64,000 bases of DNA, taken from positions 186,001-250,000 of IMG/VR virus record IMGVR_UViG_3300034072_002211; one strand, 5' to 3'. Each line of letters opens with the position of its first letter. The stretch's first letter is position 1. The stretch comes from a virus. A program made the translations under genes and the position numbers. The notes beneath the pieces are model-generated. The model saw only the letters and a program-made list of their open reading frames with translations. It did no database searches and was not told where the DNA came from. Positions 30,570 through 38,275 of the stretch are shown here, in pieces.

Positions 30570-30745
30570 ACAAAGAACTCCACATTGGGATACATAGCCC
30601 GACGATACGCGATTGCCTCGCCGTTGAGCCAGGGTGCGTGACTGGTCAACGCGGGAGCCAAATCAGGTCTCCTAAACGCCCGAGCCCAGCTGTATTGGAC
30701 GTGGGGTTGATCTTCATAGAAGGCGATAAAGCGGCGATCACGCAC
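30566..30745 (-). CDS. Hypothetical protein, 59 aa, start uncertain
   Basis: Starts VRDRRFIAFYEDQPHVQY and ends NVEFFV. The frame is open to 30874 with an ATG there (102 aa), but that part overlaps the upstream gene by 137 bases. I prefer the GTG at 30745. Not recognised. Confidence 0.5.
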   Translation of the reverse strand: MRDRRFIAFYEDQPHVQYSWARAFRRPDLAPALTSHAPWLNGEAIAYRRAMYPNVEFFV

Positions 30746-31214
30746 CTGCTTCGAAAACGATTTGGACCAGCTCTTCCTCGCATGGAGGATCACCAGCGGG
30801 TGAACGTGTGGACTGGCATTCCGGCGCATCGCTGCGACCAGTCCCAAGCTTTGCCCTCTTAGCTGTTTCCTCATTGAACTTCCGTAGCATCACTGAGTCC
30901 TGTGTCAAACCCAGATAGTTGCGAATTGATTGGTTCCCGGCCAGAGCCTTCTCCAACTTGCTTGTGGGAAGACAGCTCAGGAACCCGTTGACTTTGGAGC
31001 AATATAGGGCGAGGATCTTTGCGTTCTTCCAGCGCACGATCCACCATGTCTTGGTATTGGATTTGCGGCCCACATAGTTGCTCTTGTGGCCGTTCTTTAT
31101 CTGATCACGCAGGGCTAGCCACTCATGGTGTTCCATATTGTGGATGCCATATCGTTCACCCAAGCGAGCGCGGAAGTGTCTCCAAGCGCCGCGCTGGGTT
31201 TTCTGAAAGTTCAT
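30738..31214 (-). CDS. Hypothetical basic protein, 158 aa
   Basis: Basic N-terminal two thirds (KSNYVGRKSNTKTWWIVRWKNAKIL). Unrecognised; probably nucleic-acid binding by composition. Ends with an acidic EEELVQIVFEAGA. Confidence 0.7.
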   Translation of the reverse strand: MNFQKTQRGAWRHFRARLGERYGIHNMEHHEWLALRDQIKNGHKSNYVGRKSNTKTWWIVRWKNAKILALYCSKVNGFLSCLPTSKLEKALAGNQSIRNYLGLTQDSVMLRKFNEETAKRAKLGTGRSDAPECQSTRSPAGDPPCEEELVQIVFEAGA

Positions 31215-31287
31215 TCCTTAGCTCTGGTATAACGATATCGCGGATCGCTATAAAGCCAAATGCCAAAGTGAGCAATGTGCCGACCAT
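31156..31287 (-). CDS. Tiny membrane protein, 43 aa
   Basis: MVGTLLTLAFGFIAIRDIV then polar. GGGGTGAAAC precedes the ATG. It overlaps the next gene by 59 bases, so it is tentative. Confidence 0.35.
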   Translation of the reverse strand: MVGTLLTLAFGFIAIRDIVIPELRNELSENPARRLETLPRSLG

Positions 31288-31303
31288 GTTTCACCCCAGA
31301 AAA

Positions 31304-31333
31304 GTGACAGAACAGGTGTCTTTCCAGTAAACT
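31304..31333 (+). promoter_or_regulatory. Rightward promoter giving a leaderless mRNA
   Basis: GTGACA, 18-bp spacer, TAAACT; the -10 ends seven bases before the ATG at 31340, so transcription should start at or within a base of the start codon. Confidence 0.55.
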
Positions 31334-31339
31334 GACATC

Positions 31340-31900
31340 ATGGCCAACTGGGAATATATTCTGTTCGATCTGGAGTGTAATGGGTTCAAACCTGACAAGA
31401 TCTGGGTGATCTCGATGGTTGATCTCATTTCACGCGAGAAGGCAAGCTTCGTCGGTGCTGAGGCCATAGCAGAAGCCATCCTGCGACTGCAAGACGCAAA
31501 GCTGCTCGTGGGTCACAATATCAAGACCTTTGATATCAGGGTGATTGAGAAGATCATGGAGGGTGCCGTGACGTTCGATCGCAATCGTGTCCTTGATACT
31601 CTCCACATGAGCAAGGCGCTTGTGAAGATGGACAATCACAAGCTTGAGGGCTGGGGTGAACTGCTGGGCAAACCCAAGCTGGACACACCATTCAGCTTCT
31701 ACAGGTATGACCCCAGGATGGTTCCCTACTGTGAGCGGGACGTGGAACTCAACTTGGATGTGTTCTTGGCTCTCTGGAGCATCATGGAGCAACGCCACGG
31801 AGAGAAGATTCCTCCCAAGTGGCAGATGCTCACTGAGTATAGGCAAAGCCTGCCTAGCGCGACACCAAGCCCAGACCTCCCTGGATCCGGCCATCTTTGA
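31340..31900 (+). CDS. DnaQ-like 3'-5' exonuclease, 186 aa
   Basis: Exo I (FDLECNG, D10 and E12), Exo II (LLVGHNIKTFD, H58/N59 and D63) and Exo III (YCERDVELN, Y139 and D143) of the DEDDy exonuclease family are all in order. It resembles the proofreading domain of family A polymerases as a stand-alone protein. Predicted to degrade or trim single strands. No Shine-Dalgarno; the promoter points to a leaderless mRNA. It is one of few rightward genes and converges with the 31854 gene. Confidence 0.8.
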   Translation: MANWEYILFDLECNGFKPDKIWVISMVDLISREKASFVGAEAIAEAILRLQDAKLLVGHNIKTFDIRVIEKIMEGAVTFDRNRVLDTLHMSKALVKMDNHKLEGWGELLGKPKLDTPFSFYRYDPRMVPYCERDVELNLDVFLALWSIMEQRHGEKIPPKWQMLTEYRQSLPSATPSPDLPGSGHL

Positions 31901-32252
31901 TGTTGAGGTCCTGGAGGCGCGCATTGCGCCATTTGTTCGCCTGGTAAGCGCCATCGCATACTTGTAGAACCAGACACCAACCAAATAGTTTACGGCGGGG
32001 TTTGAAGCAAGTCGGCAGGGCATCACTGTCACGAGGACTGATAAGGCTCTGAAGACTCATATTGGTCAGATCCTGTAGTGTGACATCACACCATTCAGAG
32101 CCTTTGAACACCCACCGAGGACTCACGTATCCTTTTACTACTTCAATCCGCATTTCCATTTGCAGGACGATCAACGGATCTCGGAACAGACGACCCTGCA
32201 GTCTGAAACGAAACTGATCCGTTCGAATACGGCGGATATCGCCCTCTTGCAT
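31854..32252 (-). CDS. Hypothetical protein, 132 aa
   Basis: Starts at TGATG with the upstream gene. Beta-rich N-terminus (RFRLQGRLFRDPLIVLQMEMRIEVV). Its 3' end overlaps the exonuclease gene by 47 bases on the other strand. Unrecognised. Confidence 0.6.
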   Translation of the reverse strand: MQEGDIRRIRTDQFRFRLQGRLFRDPLIVLQMEMRIEVVKGYVSPRWVFKGSEWCDVTLQDLTNMSLQSLISPRDSDALPTCFKPRRKLFGWCLVLQVCDGAYQANKWRNARLQDLNIKDGRIQGGLGLVSR

Positions 32253-32797
32253 TAGGGAATAATCTCCACAAAGGCCCGCTTCTTCTTGGGACCCAGTTCG
32301 TGACGGCCGAGCTCAAGAGGCTTGTCCCAGCCGTTCTTACGTGCTTGGCTCACGCTGGGGAAGAAGCCCAGATCCACCATCAGGTGGGCCATGAGGGGCT
32401 TGTTCTCGGCTTCCATTTCAGACTTGCTGATCTTCTGCGCGGGCTTTTGTGGATTGCCGTCGGGACCAATGTCCCACCAGCCCATAGCAGCGCCACGCTG
32501 GATACCTTCCTCATTGCGCCGCTTCAGATCCTCGAGGAACTCTGCCTTGGTCTGTCCACCCCAGAACTCCAGGTCATCGTCACGAACAATCGTGAACTCA
32601 TGATCACCGAAGAAGAATGTGCCACGAAAGCCTTCGCCGGGCATGGGAACGTCCACCCCATGAGTTTCGTGGATCTGATGGATCTTGGTCTCGATGAGGT
32701 TGCCCATCCACCAGATCTCTTCCTCTTCCTCGCGAACCGTCTGAATGGTCTGGAAGCCGGGGCCTATGAAACGGCCAGTTGGGAAAAGAACTTTCAT
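32252..32797 (-). CDS. Hypothetical protein with S4-like C-terminus, 181 aa
   Basis: The last 55 residues (HLMVDLGFFPSVSQARKNGW..ELGPKKKRAFVEIIP) resemble an S4 RNA-binding fold as at the end of TyrRS. The N-terminal part is not recognised. TAGGAGCGGTGAC precedes the ATG. RNA binding is only suggested. Confidence 0.7.
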   Translation of the reverse strand: MKVLFPTGRFIGPGFQTIQTVREEEEEIWWMGNLIETKIHQIHETHGVDVPMPGEGFRGTFFFGDHEFTIVRDDDLEFWGGQTKAEFLEDLKRRNEEGIQRGAAMGWWDIGPDGNPQKPAQKISKSEMEAENKPLMAHLMVDLGFFPSVSQARKNGWDKPLELGRHELGPKKKRAFVEIIP

Positions 32798-32806
32798 GTC
32801 ACCGCT

Positions 32807-32835
32807 CCTAAGCGAGGACTGGTGAGTTGTCAACC
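32807..32835 (-). promoter_or_regulatory. Palindromic-class promoter variant
   Basis: GGTTGACA, 15-bp spacer, CGCTTAGG; left arm CACCAGTCCT. Drives 32797. Confidence 0.55.
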
Positions 32836-33222
32836 AGAAACTTCATCGCTCACCATAAGTTCCATCAGCTTGGTGCGCTCCTCGGCGGACATCGTGTTGT
32901 CACGGACCAACTTGGTCATCCGATCCCAGATGTCGCGCTGGACTGCCGAGACGCCGTTGACGAACCGACCCTTGTCATCGTGGATGATGGTCTTCCACCA
33001 CAGGTAGTCGGTCACGGTGAGCTCAAGCCGATAACCGTCGGCGAGCTTGCCCTTGATCAGCGTGGGCACCTCGATGGAACCAAACTCTTTGGCCGTCTCA
33101 TCGTCGATGATCTTGACAAGAGCCTGGTAGAACTGAAGGAAGACATCATGCTCCCGTGCTTCGCGTTCACGCGAGCCGGTGATGATGGAAGTAAGCGTCT
33201 CGAATGCGCGGAAAGAAATCAT
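32830..33222 (-). CDS. Hypothetical protein, 130 aa
   Basis: Helical protein, AAAGGAGCAAACC before the ATG. Unknown. Its stop lies in the downstream promoter's -35. Confidence 0.75.
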   Translation of the reverse strand: MISFRAFETLTSIITGSREREAREHDVFLQFYQALVKIIDDETAKEFGSIEVPTLIKGKLADGYRLELTVTDYLWWKTIIHDDKGRFVNGVSAVQRDIWDRMTKLVRDNTMSAEERTKLMELMVSDEVSG

Positions 33223-33267
33223 GGTTTGCTCCTTTGAGCCACCATATATGCGGTGATTGGTGAGAGA

Positions 33268-33561
33268 TCAACTCTCCAGGCTGCGGCGAATGATGTTCTT
33301 GCCGGCCTGGCGCTGCTTGCGCTGGGGTTCCTTGACCTGGCTCTTGCGGTAGATATAATCGTGACCGTTGAGCTTGAAGCCGCCCTCGTTGTCGATGGTC
33401 GCAGTCTGGCACTTGTCCATCTGGATGGCACCGTCCTGACCGCGGAGGATCGCGTCGTCCTTGCGACCGCGCCAGGCCCAAAGACCGGCCGCATCGCGCT
33501 GACGGTTGCGGTGAATGGCCTTGATGAGACCAGCGTCACGGTTGCGGTAGGTGCGAGCCAT
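33268..33561 (-). CDS. Small basic protein, 97 aa
   Basis: Strongly basic throughout (NRQRDAAGLWAWRGRKDD; KSQVKEPQRKQRQAGKN). Probably binds DNA or RNA. Starts after AGGAGATCGACG. The leader is about 95 bases and GC-rich. Unknown family. Confidence 0.75.
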   Translation of the reverse strand: MARTYRNRDAGLIKAIHRNRQRDAAGLWAWRGRKDDAILRGQDGAIQMDKCQTATIDNEGGFKLNGHDYIYRKSQVKEPQRKQRQAGKNIIRRSLES

Positions 33562-33654
33562 CGTCGATCTCCTAAAAGAGGTTGGGGAATGGCGGATGCT
33601 TAACTCAGCTCTTCGAGCCTATTTCAACACCCGGGCTCCACGCCCCGTATCACC

Positions 33655-33684
33655 TAATTAGCAGAACTGGTGACTCTGTCAACC
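33655..33684 (-). promoter_or_regulatory. Palindromic-class promoter
   Basis: GGTTGACA, 16-bp spacer, TGCTAATTA; CACCAGTTCT left arm. Drives 33561. Confidence 0.7.
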
Positions 33685-34185
33685 AGAAAGTTTGTCCAGT
33701 TTGTCACAAAGTGTCTGGAAACGTTCTGAGGTCAATTCCCACTCTTCCCCGGTGGGCTTCAGAGATAGAACGGTGCGGACCGCGTGTTCGCGTTCTTCAT
33801 CCACGATAGCGCCGCGCTTCTCTTGGATGATGCGCGATGTCTCGTTCTTCTTGTTATAACCGCTGCGAAGCTCGTCATAGAGCCCCTCGCCTCGCCAGAG
33901 GTTGATCATCTCGCGCATCAGCGTCTGATAGATTCCAAGGCGCCGCCAAGACGGAAGCGTATAGGCTCCTGTGATGTAGACTTTTCGATGGGCTTCGATA
34001 GGTGCGAAGATCACCATAGAAATCGGTTGGCCATTATAATAGATGGCTGCGAAATGGTATAGTTCGGTGTTGGGCCAGTTGCTGGCCATTCCCCGCCGTG
34101 CCATTTCATTCTTATACCAGAGGTTCATCTCCGCGATCTCGGGAGCATTGCCTATCTGGCTCATTCGGAACATGATTTCACCCAT
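33679..34185 (-). CDS. GNAT acetyltransferase, 168 aa
   Basis: VYITGAYTLPSWRRLGIYQTLMREMIN matches GNAT motif A (acetyl-CoA loop RRLGIY), and GYNKKNETSRIIQEKRGAI matches motif B. Likely transfers an acetyl group to an unknown protein or small molecule. GNATs in phages may modify host proteins; here inferred only. First gene after a promoter-less gap. Confidence 0.75.
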   Translation of the reverse strand: MGEIMFRMSQIGNAPEIAEMNLWYKNEMARRGMASNWPNTELYHFAAIYYNGQPISMVIFAPIEAHRKVYITGAYTLPSWRRLGIYQTLMREMINLWRGEGLYDELRSGYNKKNETSRIIQEKRGAIVDEEREHAVRTVLSLKPTGEEWELTSERFQTLCDKLDKLSG

Positions 34186-34223
34186 GTGCCTACTCTAACA
34201 TAGACACATGGGAGGTCAACACC

Positions 34224-34316
34224 TTACTTGAGTTTGCTGAGTAGGTCCAGCATGTCCGAGGGGATGGTTTCCTGGACCCGGAAGCGAGACTGAAGGGTTT
34301 CACCGATCATGGCCAT
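34224..34316 (-). CDS. Tiny protein, 30 aa
   Basis: MAMIGETLQSRFRVQETIPSDML..LKLK, helical. GAGGAGCAGCAA precedes the ATG at good spacing and the stop is well placed. Plausible small gene; unknown. Confidence 0.5.
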   Translation of the reverse strand: MAMIGETLQSRFRVQETIPSDMLDLLSKLK

Positions 34317-34357
34317 TTGCTGCTCCTCTTTTGTCTTTGGAGCCAGTTTAACGCACC

Positions 34358-34729
34358 TCATATGGAATCGTTGCGAGTTTTCACCACAAACCTCTCCGGC
34401 TCTGAATCTCCCAACTTGACCAGCGCCGCTATGTCAGATGGGACGATCACATAAAACTCAACACGTCGGAGCGAATCATCGTCCGATCCTGCCACCCTCA
34501 TCATAGGACCAACCGGTCTCCATTCAAAGCCCAGAATGGCATTGTGCTTAAGGAATTCTCCTAACCTAAGTAAGGCAATTCCCGTGGCTCCTCCCTCAAC
34601 GAGCCAGCGCAAATGCCGGTGCTCTGTCTCCCAGTCGCTCGTGTCCGTGTAGATGCCGCTGTAACACACTGTAGTCGCACACAAGTGGACCCGCGTGTGA
34701 CCCTCTGAGAGCTCTGCCAGGGTGCTCAT
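34358..34729 (-). CDS. Hypothetical protein, 123 aa
   Basis: Mixed alpha/beta. ATG overlaps the stop of the Pth2-like gene (ATGA). Not recognised. Confidence 0.7.
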   Translation of the reverse strand: MSTLAELSEGHTRVHLCATTVCYSGIYTDTSDWETEHRHLRWLVEGGATGIALLRLGEFLKHNAILGFEWRPVGPMMRVAGSDDDSLRRVEFYVIVPSDIAALVKLGDSEPERFVVKTRNDSI

Positions 34730-35094
34730 ATCCACGGACGCAGACCCTTGAGGATCTCTTCGCGTTCGTTGACGTCAATGGGCCCAATGCCAAGAGCCGT
34801 GATCATAGGACGCGGGAACACGGTCTTGCCTGCATCCTTGATCAGAGCCGTGCCGCACTTTCCCTTGTAGAGACGGCTCAGCTGATGGAGCGTCTCCTCG
34901 CTGGCGTGTAGGCAAACCTTGCCCACGATACCAGTGTCGCGATAGGCTTTGACCTGCTCTGGATGGTTGTCCATTGCGTCGAAGATAGCCTCGGTGAATG
35001 CGTGACCGATCTGGGCACCCATCTTTCCGCGGTTACCGCCTGCGGCTTTCACTGCTTCGTCGCTCACGATACAGTAGAGTTTGATATCAGGCAC
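34726..35094 (-). CDS. pth2: Peptidyl-tRNA hydrolase 2-like, 122 aa
   Basis: KLYCIVSDEAVKAAGGNRGKMGAQIGHA at the N-terminus, KGKCGTALIKDAGKTVFPRPMITALGIGPI at the C-terminus reproduce the Pth2 fold signature (K-G--AQ--HA, DAG-T, T-G-GP). Pth2 releases peptides from peptidyl-tRNA. Together with LysRS and YqeY-like proteins it suggests the phage protects or boosts translation. Start overlaps the end of 35087. Confidence 0.75.
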   Translation of the reverse strand: MPDIKLYCIVSDEAVKAAGGNRGKMGAQIGHAFTEAIFDAMDNHPEQVKAYRDTGIVGKVCLHASEETLHQLSRLYKGKCGTALIKDAGKTVFPRPMITALGIGPIDVNEREEILKGLRPWI

Positions 35095-35467
35095 TGTTCA
35101 GTCTTTCCCACATGAGTTCTTGTTTAATACGAGGATTCTTTGCTCCATAGTAGGCAACGCCTGCCCTAAAGAGCTTGATTTCCAATGCATGCCTGGGTTC
35201 TGGATCAAAAGGCCTCATGCCTTTGTCGCAGGCTTGCTTGTAGATCTTTGCTAAGTTCCAGAGTTGTCGCATATTGATTCTCTGGTAGATTTTGAGGACT
35301 TCAAGCGAAGAGGATAATCGCACCACATCACCCAACTGTAGGGCGGTGTTCACCGCAAGCTTTTGCTTGGTGACTAGATGATTCTTAAGGGCGAGGAAAT
35401 GGACCGCTGCTTCGGCTCGCAGGTCCTTGATCTTTTTAGATCGCTGGTGGGTTTCCTCGAATGTCAC
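35087..35467 (-). CDS. Hypothetical helical protein, 126 aa, paralogue of 35702
   Basis: NMRQLWNLAKIYKQACDKG followed by EIKLFRAGVAYYGAK matches NMRQAWEETASTLEAFIVAG and LLQFYREGEIYYHAKK of the 35702 product, so these are related. First gene of a three-gene operon with the Pth2 gene. Unknown. Confidence 0.7.
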   Translation of the reverse strand: MTFEETHQRSKKIKDLRAEAAVHFLALKNHLVTKQKLAVNTALQLGDVVRLSSSLEVLKIYQRINMRQLWNLAKIYKQACDKGMRPFDPEPRHALEIKLFRAGVAYYGAKNPRIKQELMWERLNSA

Positions 35468-35497
35468 TCCTCAGAGTAACAGGAGGTTGATCCTAGA

Positions 35498-35653
35498 TCA
35501 ACCCTTTAGGATGACGCAAGCTTCCTTGCAGCAGGTGCCGCACTTGACCGCGCAGCCTAGGAACTGGTAAGCTTGGTGGGGAGATTTCGCGCCGGCCTGC
35601 TTGGCCTTAAGGATCTTTCCCTCGTTCAGGTTGTTACAAACACAGATGACCAT
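35498..35653 (-). CDS. BFD-like [2Fe-2S] protein, 51 aa
   Basis: MVICVCNN gives C4 and C6; KCGTCC gives C38 and C41, so the spacing CxC-x31-CxxC is that of bacterioferritin-associated ferredoxin (Fer2_BFD). Predicted to carry a [2Fe-2S] cluster. Known BFDs release iron from bacterioferritin; a phage version may steer iron, which is inference. GGAGGGTTT precedes the ATG. Confidence 0.75.
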   Translation of the reverse strand: MVICVCNNLNEGKILKAKQAGAKSPHQAYQFLGCAVKCGTCCKEACVILKG

Positions 35654-35701
35654 AAACCCTCCACCAGTATCGCACCTATTTAAGCGATCAGGTGAGAGTT
35701 G

Positions 35702-35980
35702 TCAAATGCGTTGTAGCTTGAGCATCATGGCGCTCGCCATGCCGTGCTTCTTGGCGTGATAGTAGATCTCGCCTTCTCGATAGAACTGGAGGAGAGGGCT
35801 GGGGATAACCTTTGTGGCATCAGCGCCAGCTACGATAAAGGCTTCAAGAGTTGAAGCCGTTTCCTCCCATGCTTGTCGCATGTTGAGACCTTCGAACCGC
35901 CGCTTCCCAGGGCTGATATAGACTTGGCGGGCCTCGTGACAGGCCCGCTTTGTCCGTTCCCTGAGGTCTTTGAGAGTCAC
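35702..35980 (-). CDS. Hypothetical helical protein, 92 aa, paralogue of 35087
   Basis: Shares NMRQ-W and YY-AKK with 35087. ATG overlaps the stop of 35977. Unknown. Confidence 0.75.
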   Translation of the reverse strand: MTLKDLRERTKRACHEARQVYISPGKRRFEGLNMRQAWEETASTLEAFIVAGADATKVIPSPLLQFYREGEIYYHAKKHGMASAMMLKLQRI

Positions 35981-36258
35981 GCCTTGCCGAAGGTCTTGTC
36001 GAGCAGGCCGGTCAGCACCGCGCGCGGCTCATCGTCGGTCGCGCCGGTGTCGCTGAACTGGACCATCACATCGACCACAGCCGTTTCCACGGTGTCCCGG
36101 TCCATGCCGGCGTTGACGCAGTCGGTGAACTTCTCGTTCAGGCGGAATGCCGCACGAGCGAGCCGCGTTTCGGATTTGCGGTCGGCAGCAACGAGCTCCC
36201 AGTCATCCGCCGAGAGGTTCGGGTTCTCGATTTTCGTGCTTGCGGTCAGTGCGGGCAT
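35977..36258 (-). CDS. Hypothetical protein, 93 aa
   Basis: Start after GAGGGGAGACACAAA. Helical, acidic. Not recognised. Confidence 0.75.
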   Translation of the reverse strand: MPALTASTKIENPNLSADDWELVAADRKSETRLARAAFRLNEKFTDCVNAGMDRDTVETAVVDVMVQFSDTGATDDEPRAVLTGLLDKTFGKA

Positions 36259-36276
36259 TTTGTGTCTCCCCTCGGG

Positions 36277-36570
36277 TTATGCGGTTTGGTTAGCAGGTTG
36301 TGACTTTGCGTCAACCGCTTCGTTGAGAACAGCGCGGAACTTCATGAAGTCCTCGCCGATGTTGTCACCGAGCAACCCCTTAGCGATCTCCGCCAAGTTG
36401 CTGCCCTGAACGTTGGGAGCAAGAGTGAGCACCTTGCTCATGCGGCCCCACTGGATCGGCGCAACGCTGGCAAAGTGACCCCGATATTTGAGGTAGCCGA
36501 GGACGCTGGGGTCCAGTTGCTCCCTGAGGGCCCACTCGAACCACTCGTTGAAGTCTGCTTCGATACGCAT
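36277..36570 (-). CDS. Hypothetical protein, 97 aa
   Basis: Helical with several tryptophans at the N-terminus (ADFNEWFEWAL). GGGAGGCTCC precedes the ATG. Upstream extension in this frame is not coding. Unknown. Confidence 0.7.
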   Translation of the reverse strand: MRIEADFNEWFEWALREQLDPSVLGYLKYRGHFASVAPIQWGRMSKVLTLAPNVQGSNLAEIAKGLLGDNIGEDFMKFRAVLNEAVDAKSQPANQTA

Positions 36571-36580
36571 GGAGCCTCCC

Positions 36581-37042
36581 TTATTCCGAAACCCAGCCGC
36601 CGGCCACAAAGCGCGTCTTCGTTGCCTTTGCTGCCTGGGCGGCCTCGATCTTCTTGACCTTCTCGGCTGCGCGGTCACGGCGCGCCGTCAGGGTGCGGAT
36701 AACGCTGGGAGCCTTCTTCTCGCGCTGCGCTGCCCAGAGGATGTTACCGGCCTCACGGACCTTCTCGCGCGCTGCGAGCAGTGGCTTCGTTTCGCGAATG
36801 ACCTTGACCTGGGCCAAGTAGCCGTCATTCTTTTCCTTGTTCTCGAGGAACTTCTCGAAATCTTCGACCGAGTTGAACACGGTGTTGACGAAACGCAGGC
36901 TACCCAGCATCCCGTAGGAGCCGCTGTAGGAGTGGCCGTTCTCATAACGGTCCTGCTCGGCGCGCTTGTCGAAGTCCTTGCGGGCCTGCTCGACCGTCTT
37001 GATCGAGTCCTTGAAGCCGATGATCTGGAGGTTAGCGCCCAT
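36581..37042 (-). CDS. Hypothetical protein with coiled-coil end, 153 aa
   Basis: N-terminal half has a Gly/Ser/Tyr-rich loop (ENGHSYSGSYGML); C-terminal half is an Ala/Lys/Arg coiled coil (RRDRAAEKVKKIEAAQAAKATK). Start in the ATCGGAAACG-type leader, AGGAGATCGGAA. Operon with 36277. Confidence 0.8.
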   Translation of the reverse strand: MGANLQIIGFKDSIKTVEQARKDFDKRAEQDRYENGHSYSGSYGMLGSLRFVNTVFNSVEDFEKFLENKEKNDGYLAQVKVIRETKPLLAAREKVREAGNILWAAQREKKAPSVIRTLTARRDRAAEKVKKIEAAQAAKATKTRFVAGGWVSE

Positions 37043-37075
37043 TTCCGATCTCCTGTCTGCGTTTCCGTATCACCA

Positions 37076-37105
37076 GTTCTATAGCAAACTGGTGAGCAGT
37101 CAACC
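37076..37105 (-). promoter_or_regulatory. Palindromic-class promoter
   Basis: GGTTGACT, 16-bp spacer, TATAGAACT; CACCAGTT..AACTGGTG arms. Drives 37042. Confidence 0.75.
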
Positions 37106-37114
37106 AGAATCTGG

Positions 37115-37399
37115 TTAGGCGGCCAACTTTTCTGGGGCGAAGATCATCCATTCAGGGGATCTGACCATTTCACCCTTGATGGGCTCGAACACGATTTCCC
37201 GCAGCACGTCGTCGAAGCGCACATTGAAGCGCCGATCCTTGCTGTCGCTGTCCCTGATGATCTCGAGGGTTTTGCGGGCGCGTTCGATGTTGGCGAGGTT
37301 GCGCGCATTGAGACGCAATTCGATCCCACAGGAGCCGTAGACGAGAGCCAGATTGGACTCGAGAAAATAGATGTCACCTGCGGCGGTGCTAACGTCCAT
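37115..37399 (-). CDS. Hypothetical protein, 94 aa
   Basis: Beta-rich (IYFLESNLALVYGSCGIELRL). Start after AGGAGATCGGCA. Monocistronic. Unknown. Confidence 0.75.
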   Translation of the reverse strand: MDVSTAAGDIYFLESNLALVYGSCGIELRLNARNLANIERARKTLEIIRDSDSKDRRFNVRFDDVLREIVFEPIKGEMVRSPEWMIFAPEKLAA

Positions 37400-37426
37400 T
37401 GCCGATCTCCTAGTTATTGCCCACCA

Positions 37427-37455
37427 ATTTAATACAAAGAGGTGAGGTGTCAACC
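37427..37455 (-). promoter_or_regulatory. Palindromic-class promoter variant
   Basis: GGTTGACA, 15-bp spacer, TTAAAT; degenerate arms. Drives 37399. Confidence 0.5.
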
Positions 37456-37460
37456 AGAAA

Positions 37461-37700
37461 TCAATCCTCTATGGGACGAAGCGCGTTGGCTTGTTCGGCG
37501 AGGTTCTCAGCGCCCCGCTGGGTCCAGAGAGCAAGCTTGAGCAGCTTGTCGAACGGTTCCCCGCCCATGCTGTCTATGACGCCGGGCGGCATGTCTCGCA
37601 AGCGCGCAAGCACCGAGCCATCAGGCTCAAGGAACAGGTCGATTGATGCCGCGAACTTACCCTGCGGTTGAGGAAATTGAATGATTTTTGCCACGCTCAC
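37461..37700 (-). CDS. Hypothetical protein, 79 aa
   Basis: GTG start inside the end of the upstream gene (44-base overlap). Contains LFLEPDGSVLARLRD. Unknown. Confidence 0.65.
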   Translation of the reverse strand: MSVAKIIQFPQPQGKFAASIDLFLEPDGSVLARLRDMPPGVIDSMGGEPFDKLLKLALWTQRGAENLAEQANALRPIED

Positions 37701-37950
37701 GTGCCTTCTGATCTTCTTCGACTGCGATCACGATAGCGTGGTAGAGAAACTTCTCCAAGCCCTCGCGTGGAGCATCTTGGAAGCCAGTGCTGATCGCGTC
37801 TTTGACTTCCTGCGGGATACCATCCTCGCCGAACTTGGCGCCCTTTGCGACCCAAGCCCCATAGTCGATCTGAGCGATAGCAGCTTCGATCAGCTCACTG
37901 TCAGGCTTGTCTCGGAAGCCCTCGAGGAGAGGATGGTCTCGGTAGTTCAC
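37657..37950 (-). CDS. Hypothetical acidic protein, 97 aa
   Basis: Helical, start overlapping the stop of 37947 (ATGA). Unrecognised. Middle gene of a three-gene operon. Confidence 0.7.
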   Translation of the reverse strand: MNYRDHPLLEGFRDKPDSELIEAAIAQIDYGAWVAKGAKFGEDGIPQEVKDAISTGFQDAPREGLEKFLYHAIVIAVEEDQKARERGKNHSISSTAG

Positions 37951-38219
37951 TCTTCTTCCTCGTCCTCGTCGTCAGCATCGACGCTGAACTCGATATCGCG
38001 GTTGAGGTCCTCGAGCTGCTGGTGGATGTCGCCCGCTGCCGAGAACTCCCGATCATGCTCCGAGGATTCACCCTCAAACTCAAGGTCGCGCATTTCACCC
38101 GAGACGCCGCCGCTGCCGCACATATCGTAGCCGGCCTCGTTCATGATCTTCTCGATCGCGTCTTCCAGGACTTCGTCGGGTTCCTGTCCTTCGGTGAGCG
38201 GATACTGGATCAGAATCAT
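37947..38219 (-). CDS. Very acidic protein, 90 aa
   Basis: Ends with DADDEDEEEE and is acidic throughout; mid-part SGGVSGEMRDLEFEGE. Such acidic proteins may mimic DNA or be a chaperone; not shown here. AAAGGAGGCACCA precedes the ATG. Confidence 0.7.
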   Translation of the reverse strand: MILIQYPLTEGQEPDEVLEDAIEKIMNEAGYDMCGSGGVSGEMRDLEFEGESSEHDREFSAAGDIHQQLEDLNRDIEFSVDADDEDEEEE

Positions 38220-38241
38220 TGGTGCCTCCTTTGTTAAACTC

Positions 38242-38271
38242 TGGATAGCACCAATGTTCTAAGCGTCAACC
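38242..38271 (-). promoter_or_regulatory. Palindromic-class promoter variant
   Basis: GGTTGACG, 16-bp spacer, TGCTATCCA. Drives 38219. Confidence 0.6.
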
Positions 38272-38275
38272 GCTA

